64,000 bases of DNA from Hoeflea_A sp965228435 (GTDB lineage: Bacteria; Pseudomonadota; Alphaproteobacteria; Rhizobiales; Rhizobiaceae), in assembly GCA_965228435.1 (NCBI GenBank), contig OZ245818.1, positions 2,418,001-2,482,000 on the forward strand, given 5' to 3'. The translations under genes and the position numbers were made by a program. This document shows, piece by piece, positions 9,333 to 17,454 of the stretch. The number at the start of each line of letters is the position of its first letter. The first letter of the stretch is position 1. A model generated the notes under the pieces. The model searched no databases. It had not been told where the DNA came from and was given only the letters and a program-made list of their open reading frames with translations.

Positions 9333-10100
9333 TCAGATAAATCGCCAGAACACAGGTAAATTCACTTCCGCCATTTCTCTTACGGTTAGCTCGTTTGTTG
9401 GCAGTTCGATAGAATCGCCATTTTTGTTTCGGAAATATTTGCCCGCTATAATTTGTGCAAAACTACTGTGTATTTCCAGTGCGATGGCGGACGCATGCAT
9501 GACCCAAGCATCGAACTCTGCAAATTTCTCTACTTGATCATCGACGTTTTGACCAAATTTATTTATCAATAATTGCTCTGCTATGAGGTAATAGCAATTT
9601 CCGTGATGTTCGTTTAATATGAAATGGAAAGGATGTTCATCCGGACCTAAATCACCGTCCTTTATTAATTTTTGAAGAATTATTGAATTGTAGTGATTTG
9701 TCGTCTGATTTCGAAGAAATTTCACTATTTCAAAAAGTGAATTATCCTTAAGTTTTTCAATCTCCGGCAGCCATTGGTCAAAGAAAACGTCCATGTCGGA
9801 TATGGCCTTGCGACTGCAGGTTCGATGATACGCTCTCAATGCAACAAAATACTCGTATAGAATTGAGGAAATTCTTCTCAGCAACACAAACCTATTCGAT
9901 GAGGCTAGTTGTATCAGCCAGGGGTCATGCTTCGTTATCGGTACGGTGTTTTCTGCTAACCGATGCAAATTTAGGTTCAGCGTGAGTTCGTTTGCTGACA
10001 AGCTGGAAGCTAGGAGAAAGCCAACATGTGCTATTGGAACTGATCGCAGCTCTGCCGCTGTTGTTTCAAATACAGTTACCTCCCAAGACTCATTGGTCAT
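9333..10100 (-). CDS. Hypothetical helical protein (255 aa), AT-rich
   Basis: I do not recognise this protein. It appears all-helical, has no signal peptide or membrane segment, and carries tyrosine and histidine-rich patches such as NQTTNHYNSIILQ and NEHHGNCYYLIAEQ. Its DNA is markedly AT-rich compared with the right half of the window, which points to horizontal acquisition. It is the last of a leftward series of orphan genes (12674 down to 9333) that may form one or more transcription units. Confidence 0.75.
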   Translation of the reverse strand: MTNESWEVTVFETTAAELRSVPIAHVGFLLASSLSANELTLNLNLHRLAENTVPITKHDPWLIQLASSNRFVLLRRISSILYEYFVALRAYHRTCSRKAISDMDVFFDQWLPEIEKLKDNSLFEIVKFLRNQTTNHYNSIILQKLIKDGDLGPDEHPFHFILNEHHGNCYYLIAEQLLINKFGQNVDDQVEKFAEFDAWVMHASAIALEIHSSFAQIIAGKYFRNKNGDSIELPTNELTVREMAEVNLPVFWRFI

Positions 10101-10119
10101 GTGTTTCCGGCTCCATCTC

Positions 10120-10701
10120 CTATTGATTCTTCACCCACTCCTCGGATTTGGCACTCTTTCGAAAAGTCTCTACGAGGTTCTGCCCTGGCTCACCGTGGTA
10201 AATATCGATGGCCACGTCGGAATTCGGATCAGCGGCGATGTGCTCGTCAGCGAGCTTTTTCGCATCTTCGAATGAATCAAACGCCGGCGGGATCATTGCG
10301 CCGTTCAAAACGACAAAGCACTTCATTTTGTCTTGCCTCCTGTATCCGCGCAGCGCGCTGGCCACTATTTGCCTTAGGTAAGGGTCCGAGGATGTCTCTC
10401 GCATCAATGTGGAGCCGATGTATAGGTCTGCAGGGAGCGTGCCGGAGTTCGACCATTCCTCAAATTCATCCTTTGGTATGTCGACCCCGGCGTATTTTTC
10501 CAAAACGCGTAAGGCGAACCTTCTCCCAGGTTTCGATGTATCCTTGTTGTCTCCACCCAGAATTGAGAGCGCGATGTTTACCATTTCGATGTCCTGACTT
10601 CGGTTCTTATTCCAGTAACCGAAGGCACTAGCCCAAATGGTAGCAATTGCCGCGACAGTACCGGCGCCGAGGCTCGTCACAACTACGGTCGCAAACTCCA
10701 T
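10120..10701 (-). CDS. Membrane-anchored hypothetical protein (193 aa)
   Basis: A single N-terminal hydrophobic segment (residues 5-29, VVVTSLGAGTVAAIATIWAS) is followed by a soluble domain of about 160 residues. The central part (EMVNIALSILGG, RFALRVLEKYAGVDIP) is helical, and the end (FDSFEDAKKLADEHIAAD) resembles a small alpha/beta module. No family is recognised. It lies 19 bp upstream of the AT-rich 255-residue gene and 17 bp downstream of the zinc-ribbon gene, all on the minus strand, so co-transcription is likely. Confidence 0.75.
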   Translation of the reverse strand: MEFATVVVTSLGAGTVAAIATIWASAFGYWNKNRSQDIEMVNIALSILGGDNKDTSKPGRRFALRVLEKYAGVDIPKDEFEEWSNSGTLPADLYIGSTLMRETSSDPYLRQIVASALRGYRRQDKMKCFVVLNGAMIPPAFDSFEDAKKLADEHIAADPNSDVAIDIYHGEPGQNLVETFRKSAKSEEWVKNQ

Positions 10702-10718
10702 GATGTTGCTCCGATATG

Positions 10719-11006
10719 TTAGAAGCGAAATTCGTAGTCCACGACAAACTTGTGCGAGCGCTTTGGGATGGGCTTGCCGCCGAGCTTCACGAACTTGTTG
10801 CTCCGCATCGACTTTCTGAGGCTTTCTTGCAGCGCGCGCGCCGTGATTTCCTCGACATACTTGCTCACAATTCGAAGGACGTTCTTACGGTTGTCACTGC
10901 GCCCGCAACTGGGGCAGGTAAACATGTCCTCGTCGTTGCCGCCACTGGGCCCATCAAGAGGAACTTCGCACTTGCCGCACAAAACAGTGTGGGAATCGTC
11001 AGTCAT
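10719..11006 (-). CDS. Zinc-ribbon small protein
   Basis: This 95-residue protein begins with two CxxC pairs, CGKCEVPLDG and FTCPSCGRSD, spaced about 20 residues apart, which is a zinc ribbon. The remainder is basic (ALQESLRKSMRSNKFVKLGG, KPIPKRSHKFV), so a nucleic-acid or protein-binding role is plausible but not shown. It sits directly upstream of the membrane-anchored 193-residue gene on the same strand. Confidence 0.8.
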   Translation of the reverse strand: MTDDSHTVLCGKCEVPLDGPSGGNDEDMFTCPSCGRSDNRKNVLRIVSKYVEEITARALQESLRKSMRSNKFVKLGGKPIPKRSHKFVVDYEFRF

Positions 11007-11106
11007 TAGGGTAACCCTTTCTTACGAAGTGGTTCCCAGAGCATCGGTTTCTTGATGCAATCGCTATTGACCGAGTTCTAGCCTGCCCGTATCTTTCGAA
11101 TCGTGA

Positions 11107-11286
11107 TCACAAACAAGGACCGCTACTCTGAGCGGTTTCATCAGCCGCCGGTTCCCGAAACGAATCGGCGGCGTTGTGATTCTCTGACCCCACAACTTCT
11201 AAGTCAACTGAGACCTGTTTGGCGTATTCGGCCGTTCCATCGCTGGCGCTCCTAAACTGACTGCGTAAGCGGTTCCTGAGCGTCAT
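11107..11286 (-). CDS. Small hypothetical protein coupled to upstream membrane protein
   Basis: The ATG overlaps the stop of the preceding membrane-protein gene in an ATGA arrangement, with GGGGGCGAAG just upstream, which suggests translational coupling. The 59-residue product (MTLRNRLRSQFRSASDG start) is hydrophilic and has no recognised family. The longer frame starting at 11337 lies wholly inside the upstream gene and was not chosen. Confidence 0.45.
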   Translation of the reverse strand: MTLRNRLRSQFRSASDGTAEYAKQVSVDLEVVGSENHNAADSFREPAADETAQSSGPCL

Positions 11287-11753
11287 GACGGCTTCGCCCC
11301 CGATAAGACGAGTGTGAGGTACACGCCAATCAAACATCCAGCTTCCAACAAATAAACTCCGTACCGGTGTATCTGTCGAAAGCTGCGAGCTTCACGATGG
11401 GCTTCTCTCTTGAAAGCGATATGAATGCCAAGATCGGAAAATCTATGCTCGATCGCTTCGGCCTCATCTCGAAGCGCTACGTTCCTTTTGATAATCGCCA
11501 CATACTTGAAAATCCCGTACAGGGGGACGAACAAAAAAGCCAAAATATATTCCGGTCTTAGCCCCGCTGATGTTGTTTCACGAAAGAAAAAAGCAATAAC
11601 GAGGCCAATCGATATCATTGTCCATCGTTCGAGTTTGTTCGCTTCATCGATGTTAAAGGTGATATCTTTGCGAATAAGTTCTAGTTGCTTGAGATGATAT
11701 CCCCGTTCTTTGGGAGCGCTATATGGCCGCTGCACCTCTTGTCTTTGGTCCAT
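11283..11753 (-). CDS. Hypothetical membrane protein, three hydrophobic segments
   Basis: A 156-residue protein with an N-terminal basic region, two adjacent hydrophobic segments (MISIGLVIAFFF and EYILAFLFVPLYGIFKYVAII), a charged middle (RDEAEAIEHRFSDLG) and a final hydrophobic segment (GVYLLEAGCLIGVYLTLVLSG). No family is recognised. The ribosome site is part of AAACAGTAGGAGC, which also contains the stop codon of the upstream gene, so the two are tightly linked. Confidence 0.75.
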   Translation of the reverse strand: MDQRQEVQRPYSAPKERGYHLKQLELIRKDITFNIDEANKLERWTMISIGLVIAFFFRETTSAGLRPEYILAFLFVPLYGIFKYVAIIKRNVALRDEAEAIEHRFSDLGIHIAFKREAHREARSFRQIHRYGVYLLEAGCLIGVYLTLVLSGAKPS

Positions 11754-11761
11754 GTCACGTC

Positions 11762-11774
11762 GCTCCTACTGTTT
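11762..11774 (-). promoter_or_regulatory. Shared gene-junction motif, copy 1
   Basis: Plus-strand GCTCCTACTGTTT (minus strand AAACAGTAGGAGC) combines Lys-Gln-stop of one gene with the ribosome site of the next. Identical copies lie at 12110-12122 and 33721-33733, and a near copy at 35813-35826. Confidence 0.6.
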
Positions 11775-12101
11775 GCCTTCGGGATATTCTGATTGAGCGC
11801 CGTGATCGTTCTCTATGGCGGCCAACGGGCGCTTCCATTCATCGGCCCAATTCATCCCAGCTTCGGCAGCGCGCAAGACTGCCTGATCGAAGTCATCCCT
11901 TGCCGTTGCGAACGCTTGCTCACGCATCAGTTGCATGGTTGCCGAGCGCCCAAGATGGCCGTCCGAATTGCTGCGCAGCTCGTCGTATGCCGCCTCGATG
12001 TCTTCACATAGCCGTCCAACGTGGCGAAGGCGGATGGCCTTCGATGCGACGTCCCGCAGGAGTTCATTTTCGCGAATGATGGCGGCGGTCGGCTTGCTCA
12101 C
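11766..12101 (-). CDS. Hypothetical helical protein (111 aa), GTG start
   Basis: A helical, charged protein (REQAFATARDDFDQAVLRAA) of unknown family. The GTG start follows TAGGAG by 9 bases; the sequence AAACAGTAGGAGC that supplies the ribosome site also encodes the Lys-Gln-stop end of the upstream MltR-like gene. Its own last codons are again Lys-Gln-stop within the same 14-base motif, which then serves the membrane-protein gene downstream. Confidence 0.65.
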   Translation of the reverse strand: MSKPTAAIIRENELLRDVASKAIRLRHVGRLCEDIEAAYDELRSNSDGHLGRSATMQLMREQAFATARDDFDQAVLRAAEAGMNWADEWKRPLAAIENDHGAQSEYPEGKQ

Positions 12102-12109
12102 GGCTCTCG

Positions 12110-12122
12110 GCTCCTACTGTTT
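12110..12122 (-). promoter_or_regulatory. Shared gene-junction motif, copy 2
   Basis: Same 13-base sequence as at 11762-11774. It ends the MltR-like gene and provides the ribosome site for the GTG-started 111-residue gene. Confidence 0.6.
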
Positions 12123-12674
12123 GAGGTGGGGTTTCGCTGAACTACTGACATTTGTGCTGGTCCCTAACCCTCGCCTTGCCAACGCTTTTGCTAGCGCGCC
12201 TGCTTTGTTGATTTTCGCCAGTCGATGCCACGTCTCATCAAACACGGTCGTGAAGTGATCATAGTTGTCGACCGGCGTCTTTGAGACCGGCGGAAGCCCC
12301 TCTTTACCCCTTATCTTTCCCTTGCAGAGTTTATCGATCTCTGAAGAGTCGAAGTCTAAATACAAAACAGAATGGGCAAACGCGTTACGGATATGCCTCA
12401 TGGCATTCAAGGCATCTTTGTCTTGATCAGAAATGATACCCAAAGCGTAGGAAGTTTCGATCTTGCTATAAAATCCGCCGAGCGGCGCATTTGGCCCGCT
12501 GAAGAGCCTGTTCTTCATTCCCTTTTTGTGTATGTTCGGCATCTTGCCTTCAATGATGATTTGCAACATTTGATCCATCAAAGAAGTCAAAACTAGCGTA
12601 TCAGCAGCCTGCCTGCGCTCAGATAAACCCTTGACCAAATTCAATAAATCTTCAAAGCTTGCGCTGTCTTTCAT
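12114..12674 (-). CDS. MltR-like / DUF4145-like protein
   Basis: The middle of this 186-residue protein (FSGPNAPLGGFYSKIETSYA, then LGIISDQDKDALNAMRHIRN and AFAHS) follows the pattern of the MltR mannitol-repressor and DUF4145 families: GPLG, a Y-x-LG-I turn, and an R-x-R/H-N-x-x-AH signature. The terminal RNAFAHS recalls HEPN-type Rx4-6H sites, which in other proteins act in RNA cleavage. I chose the ATG at 12674 because it begins the conserved part; 26 upstream codons are possible. A role as a regulator or toxin-like RNase is only a guess. Confidence 0.7.
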   Translation of the reverse strand: MKDSASFEDLLNLVKGLSERRQAADTLVLTSLMDQMLQIIIEGKMPNIHKKGMKNRLFSGPNAPLGGFYSKIETSYALGIISDQDKDALNAMRHIRNAFAHSVLYLDFDSSEIDKLCKGKIRGKEGLPPVSKTPVDNYDHFTTVFDETWHRLAKINKAGALAKALARRGLGTSTNVSSSAKPHLKQ

Positions 12675-12702
12675 CGGAAAAGACCTTTGTCTTCTGTCTC
12701 GT

Positions 12703-13023
12703 CTAACTACTTGGCTTGCGCGCATACCAGTCACGCACATGGTGATATTCAACGGCCTTGCCCAGCACGTCGCCGATCAACTTAACCTTGTGCTTCGGCA
12801 TAATGCCTTCGGTCTCCCAGATCGCCACGATCAGTTTAGCCTGATCCGGTGTCGGATCGAAGACGCGAGGGCGGCCTAGTTTCTGCTTTGGCTTACGCCG
12901 ACCGCCTGCGCCTTCGAGTGACATCAGGTAATCCCGACGCTCTTTTGTATCGGGCAACACCGGATCGTGGCCAACAATCTGAACGGACGAGATTGTGACA
13001 GCGGCCGTTCGTTGAAACCGCAA
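12703..13023 (-). CDS. Hypothetical basic protein (106 aa)
   Basis: The central GRPRVFDPTPDQAKLIVAIW resembles helix-turn-helix-like segments of recombinase or phage regulatory proteins, and the product is strongly basic. I cannot place it in a family. The end overlaps the alternative upstream start of the MltR-like gene, and both are on the minus strand. The first 30 residues may not be translated; the Met at residue 34 is another possible start. Confidence 0.5.
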   Translation of the reverse strand: MRFQRTAAVTISSVQIVGHDPVLPDTKERRDYLMSLEGAGGRRKPKQKLGRPRVFDPTPDQAKLIVAIWETEGIMPKHKVKLIGDVLGKAVEYHHVRDWYARKPSS

Positions 13024-13050
13024 TGAATGCCGGGATCGAGCCCAACCTAG

Positions 13051-13359
13051 TTATTTGTCACCATGCGGCGAAGGTCTGATTTCTTTCATTCTCGCAAAAC
13101 TCAACTCGAATTGGGCGTTTTGACGGTTGGCTTTCGTGAGAGCATCTTGATTGTTTGATTGGGCTTCGAGTGCAACGATCTTCACTTCTGTCCATAGGCA
13201 CTCCGATACGACCGGAAAATGAAGACCCGCACACGGAAACAACCGCACTGGATCGGGACTATGCCCAATGGCACAATGAACCTGCATAGTCGACAAAACG
13301 GAAGCGCTAAGACAGAAAATTGAACGAACTTTGAGGCTGAATATTCTATGACAAGACAA
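13051..13359 (-). CDS. Hypothetical protein, possible signal peptide
   Basis: The first 25 residues (MSCHRIFSLKVRSIFCLSAS) could be a signal sequence; the rest contains five cysteines early and a hydrophilic end (NQDALTKANRQNAQFELSFA). The start overlaps the start region of the divergent adenylation gene at 13348, which weakens the case that both are expressed as drawn. No family recognised. Confidence 0.4.
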   Translation of the reverse strand: MSCHRIFSLKVRSIFCLSASVLSTMQVHCAIGHSPDPVRLFPCAGLHFPVVSECLWTEVKIVALEAQSNNQDALTKANRQNAQFELSFARMKEIRPSPHGDK

Positions 13360-14271
13360 TCAAATAGAATACCAGAAGACAAAATTTCGCGGCGATTTTT
13401 TATTGATCTAATCAACGCATATCCGCCTGCGTCGAATTACCAGAATGATTCCAGAATTTACTTACAGGCGCGCTTTTACGAGATATCTAATAGAGAGGAT
13501 TTCTTCAATTGTGCTATAAACGCCTCAGAAAAAATATCAAAAAGTCGCTCCCAGAACGTCTTCATCAACTACGAAGAATTTACATCTGGCAGCACCGGTA
13601 ATCCTAAGCAATGTTTGAGACCTTCTATCTCTTGGCACTTGGAATTCAAAAGACTTAGAGATCTTTTGGACAACTCAATCCGATTCAATCATCCACTCTC
13701 ACCCTGGCCCAACCAGATTTTTTACTACTCGCGCTACGGGAAATCATCTTTCAGCTACACTGACACCGACGTGCCGCCCTTACATGTCGAGAAGTTCGTT
13801 TATAACAATGTGGAGGTACTTTTTCAGAAAATTGAGGCATTGAAAGAACCCTTCATCCTATCCGGTTCGCCATCGTCGATCGTTGACCTCATTGACTTAG
13901 GGATAGATCATTTCACGCCTGCCATGATCCTGATTTCTGGCGAGCGATGCCCCGAACCTATCCTCAGGAAGATCAAAGGCTTATCAGCTTCAATCACCAA
14001 CCTAATAGTAGCGAGGGAATTCGGCCTTATCGGTTTCCAGTGTCGGACAACGAAGTTGTACCATTTCTTCTCAAACTGCCTCGCAATATCAAGAAATCAG
14101 GATGGTAAACTGACTGTACAAGATCCAGCAAATTACCTGAATCCAAAGCCTATTGTAACCGATGACGATATTGGCTTTCTTGAAGAACATGTGTGCGAGT
14201 GCGGTTTTGAAGGTTTGTCGACATCACAATTTGAAGGTCGACCATACGACAAAGGCTATCCTGCGCTGTAG
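13348..14271 (+). CDS. Short PaaK/CapK-like adenylate-forming protein
   Basis: Residues 79-87 are TSGSTGNPK, the nucleotide-binding loop of the ANL superfamily of adenylate-forming enzymes. The preceding EEF and the overall spacing point to the phenylacetate-CoA ligase/CapK branch. GLIGFQC around residue 231 fits the region before the next ATP-binding motif, and the end (CECG, then FEGRPYDKG) resembles the CxCG and GR hinge. The protein stops there at 307 residues, so the C-terminal subdomain of about 100 residues that normally rotates over the active site is absent. It may be a naturally minimal adenylating enzyme or a truncated gene. The DNA is AT-rich. It overlaps the convergent TPR gene by 16 bases. 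Confidence 0.7.
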   Translation: MTRQSNRIPEDKISRRFFIDLINAYPPASNYQNDSRIYLQARFYEISNREDFFNCAINASEKISKSRSQNVFINYEEFTSGSTGNPKQCLRPSISWHLEFKRLRDLLDNSIRFNHPLSPWPNQIFYYSRYGKSSFSYTDTDVPPLHVEKFVYNNVEVLFQKIEALKEPFILSGSPSSIVDLIDLGIDHFTPAMILISGERCPEPILRKIKGLSASITNLIVAREFGLIGFQCRTTKLYHFFSNCLAISRNQDGKLTVQDPANYLNPKPIVTDDDIGFLEEHVCECGFEGLSTSQFEGRPYDKGYPAL

Positions 14272-16907
14272 GAAGGGGCCCTGGTCAACACAATTCCGCC
14301 CGGAAATAGCGATTTCCTGCGATGTGTTTTCCTTCGTCTATACCCTGATGACTTAGGCTCAGCGTCGAGACGTCCCCTCTTGATCTGCTCGCTGTATCGC
14401 CGTTTCTGTTTCGCCAGTTTGCGATCGTTTGCTTTTCTAGCTTCAGCGTCTCGCAACGCAAGCACGCTCTTCGGAGCAAACTTTTTAGCTTTCTTCGGCT
14501 TGGACTGAATTGCGCGTCTCACTGTCTGGAAGAGATCGTTGTTAGTACCGGAAGCTATTTGGTACTCGGAAGCCAACAATAGCCCCAAAGCATCGCCCAC
14601 TTCTTCGGAGCGCTCCACTACATTTAACTCAGCATTGAGAGCCATTTCGATGCTCTCCTCCTTGCCAACCAAATCGGCCATCTGACGGGCCTCGTTAAGC
14701 TCGGTTTTTGTGGAAGACTCGCTTGCAAGCACTTTATTGGCCCAGTCTTTGCACGGGCCTGCCTGAGCACGACCAAAGTATACCTTTGCAATATTGAGGG
14801 CTATGAGCGGCGCAGGCGTTTCGGCGTAAACTGAAGAAAGCATCTTGAGAGCGTGGCTGGAGTAGCCCGCCTGGAAAAGACCGACCGCAATATTTGTTTG
14901 GAACTCAAAGCTCGGCGCAGCATATTTGCTTAGAAACGCCGTAACCCAACGTGCCGCGTCGAGAATACGCCCAGAATCTAGGAGGCAGTTGGTTAGATTT
15001 AGGGCTGCCTCATAGAAATTTGGTGCAAGAATTAGGCTACGAATATATTCAATTATCGCCGCCTCATATTCACCTTCAATTTCACACAATACACCTTTGT
15101 AGAACGGAATGAAGATATACGAGTTATCCAAATCCTGCGCTTCGTTAAGCAAGATTGATGCGACCTCCGATCTCCCTTTCTGCATCTCAAGAACGGCTCT
15201 AAAGCAAATCGCAGCAACATTTGTACTGTCCAGCTCAAGCGCTTTGAGAACTAGCTCCTGTGCTTTGTCGAGCTTGTCCATTTGAAAATGGAAGTAGGAC
15301 ATCTGATATAAACAAAGCGAGCGCTCTAACTTTTCTTTTTCCGTCAAAGATTCATATACCTCGTTAAAGAAGTCGCTACCGGAACGTGCCTCGATAACAC
15401 CGCTTCGAATTTGTCTTACATAACGCAGCACACGCCTTATCTGAATTCGATCAATCAAACCTAAATTTGATACCTCTTGGCTCGCAAAATCAATAGTTTC
15501 AGCTAATATTCTCGGGATTTGACCCTCTCTTCTACAGTAGAGAGACACTACTTTATATAATATATGAAGATTCTTGGTCGCCCAGAAACCTAAAATTAGT
15601 CGGTAAGCGCTGTACTCATCTGTCCGCAGCGATGATCTTGTTTTCTCAGTATATTTGCCTTCAGACAATATTTCCTCAACACTTGTATCAATCCAAGATC
15701 TTACTGACGGTTCGATTCCGTTTTCTTCATCGGGCGCCACTGTTTGCACCAAAAAATCCGTAAGGCTCAGGGATTCATTTTCACCTGATGCACCGTCATA
15801 ATTCGCAACCAACCCGGCAACTAGTTCAGACTTCAGTTGCAATCGCCTGTTGGCTGGGGAGCATAGATCAATGGAGTCCTCCACCTCTTGAATCTCGATC
15901 CATTCGAGCAAACCATTCTTCTCAGAGTAGGCCACAAGCTTTTCTATGAAGAGCCGTCGCCGATGAAGCTCGCCAGATATCTTCAGAGTGAGGCTCTCCG
16001 CGCAGCTAGATTGGAGAATGGCGTCAGCCGCGGCGTCAATCGCAGACTTGCCGTATCCCCGGATCGCACTTACATCGATCCCTGCTGAGATCAGTCGATC
16101 AATATCGTTCTTGTTCTTTTTTGTCGCCTTTGAGTAATCGTAGAGCACACCCTCCACCGCGGAACTCTCGATGCCAAGGAAGTTTTCCAGCATCGCCTTC
16201 GACGTTCTGAAATTCTTGTTGATGCTGACAAGAGTGGCCCTATTTCTTGCCGGCACGGCCGCGACCTCAACCAAGGCGTTTGCAATCATTCCGAGCGCTT
16301 CGTTCCGCCCAACGTCGTCTATATTCAGATGGACGTCTTGAAACTGCTCTTTTGGGCCTTCTGGAATTACGCCGGGCTGAGCCATACCCAAAACTGATGA
16401 CAACTTCTTCTGATTGTCTTCAATTCTAGCGATGTTCCTCTCTATCTTTTGGAGTTCAACGGCAACCTCTCGACCGTCGCGGGATTGTCCGATTGGTGTC
16501 TGTGTCTCCCTATCATCACTCTTTATTTCCGAAAACTTTGAACTGGCAATGCCATTGGCGAATTCAAGCACATCGCTCTTGTATCGCTTATAGTCATCTG
16601 CGTTGATGTTCATAGCATCGCAGTATTTTGTGATCCAATCTCTGCGGGGTTTTGCGTGGCCGCTTACATGACGTGACACTTGGTTCACGACGTGATCATC
16701 TGACAGGCCTTTTCCATCTATGCCGTCTTCGCGCATATCTTCGATAATCTGATTTGCGCAATCTACCTTTGATCCGAAAATTAGCTCTATCAGAACACCC
16801 AATACCAGGGCGTCCTGGAATTTCAGAGCCTCTGCAATCGAACAATTTTTGATCTCGATTACATGCTCGATAGCTTCAGCAACGTCTCTTTCCGTTATTA
16901 AAACCAT
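14256..16907 (-). CDS. Large TPR-repeat protein
   Basis: Residues from about 550 to 760 contain tetratricopeptide-like repeats, for example QMSYFHFQMDKLDKAQELVL followed by KALELDS, then FYKGVLCEIEGEYEAAIIEY and ALNLTNCLLDSGRILDAARW. These mediate protein contacts. The first 500 residues are helical with no recognised domain, and the last 90 are very basic (KPKKAKKFAPKS, RKLAKQKRRYSEQIKRGRL). I placed the start at the ATG at 16907 (883 residues); an upstream ATG at 17024 would overlap the divergent small membrane gene. No signal peptide. It is the largest orphan in the island and could be a scaffold or sensor. Confidence 0.75.
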   Translation of the reverse strand: MVLITERDVAEAIEHVIEIKNCSIAEALKFQDALVLGVLIELIFGSKVDCANQIIEDMREDGIDGKGLSDDHVVNQVSRHVSGHAKPRRDWITKYCDAMNINADDYKRYKSDVLEFANGIASSKFSEIKSDDRETQTPIGQSRDGREVAVELQKIERNIARIEDNQKKLSSVLGMAQPGVIPEGPKEQFQDVHLNIDDVGRNEALGMIANALVEVAAVPARNRATLVSINKNFRTSKAMLENFLGIESSAVEGVLYDYSKATKKNKNDIDRLISAGIDVSAIRGYGKSAIDAAADAILQSSCAESLTLKISGELHRRRLFIEKLVAYSEKNGLLEWIEIQEVEDSIDLCSPANRRLQLKSELVAGLVANYDGASGENESLSLTDFLVQTVAPDEENGIEPSVRSWIDTSVEEILSEGKYTEKTRSSLRTDEYSAYRLILGFWATKNLHILYKVVSLYCRREGQIPRILAETIDFASQEVSNLGLIDRIQIRRVLRYVRQIRSGVIEARSGSDFFNEVYESLTEKEKLERSLCLYQMSYFHFQMDKLDKAQELVLKALELDSTNVAAICFRAVLEMQKGRSEVASILLNEAQDLDNSYIFIPFYKGVLCEIEGEYEAAIIEYIRSLILAPNFYEAALNLTNCLLDSGRILDAARWVTAFLSKYAAPSFEFQTNIAVGLFQAGYSSHALKMLSSVYAETPAPLIALNIAKVYFGRAQAGPCKDWANKVLASESSTKTELNEARQMADLVGKEESIEMALNAELNVVERSEEVGDALGLLLASEYQIASGTNNDLFQTVRRAIQSKPKKAKKFAPKSVLALRDAEARKANDRKLAKQKRRYSEQIKRGRLDAEPKSSGYRRRKTHRRKSLFPGGIVLTRAPSYSAG

Positions 16908-17018
16908 GATGAAACCATTAGAGCCGTTTTCCGGCAGCTGAATCAATTGGGTATCTCGGTCGTCGATAGCTATCGCAACGGCCGTTCGAATGGCAAACCT
17001 AATGGAAGGAGTGCCTAC

Positions 17019-17165
17019 ATGCACAAGATACCTGAAAACATTGTCTACTCGGTCTTCACAATCGCCTACATTGCGGCAAGCATGGACTATGACAAGGCGA
17101 TGGTAGCCTTGGTTTTTGCGGGAGGATATGCAGTCCTCGCAACCAAGAAAAATAACACAAAGTAG
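17019..17165 (+). CDS. Small membrane protein (48 aa)
   Basis: A very good ribosome site (GGAAGGAG) lies before the ATG. The product, MHKIPENIVYSVFTIAYIAA at the start, has one or two hydrophobic segments and a basic end (KKNNTK). No family is recognised. It is followed at once by a convincing terminator, which supports expression as a single short transcript. The longer frame from 16947 lacks a ribosome site. Confidence 0.65.
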   Translation: MHKIPENIVYSVFTIAYIAASMDYDKAMVALVFAGGYAVLATKKNNTK

Positions 17166-17191
17166 CAGCAGGCTTATTCGAGTTCCATTGG

Positions 17192-17216
17192 CGGGCCAGT
17201 TTCTGGCCCGTTCTTC
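17192..17216 (+). terminator. Rho-independent terminator
   Basis: CGGGCCAG and CTGGCCCG form a perfect 8-bp stem with a TTT loop, followed by TTCTTCT. It lies 27 bases after the stop of the 48-residue gene. Confidence 0.75.
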
Positions 17217-17454
17217 TGACGCGGAATTCGCGGCAGTTTATGAAGAATCGGATCGATGTGCCTTGCCCTCGCTGCCGAAGGGATATGAGGCCTCGTTTGT
17301 TTCTCCAGCTTCTTGGATGTCCTAGGGGATTTTATTTTGGCGAAGCGGACATTCGCCAGTTGGCGGCTTTGTCCGCACAGCCGGCGTTGACACGAGCGAT
17401 ATGAACGTCCGCTTCGAGCGATATCACGAAAGGGACAACAGGTGATGAAAAAGG

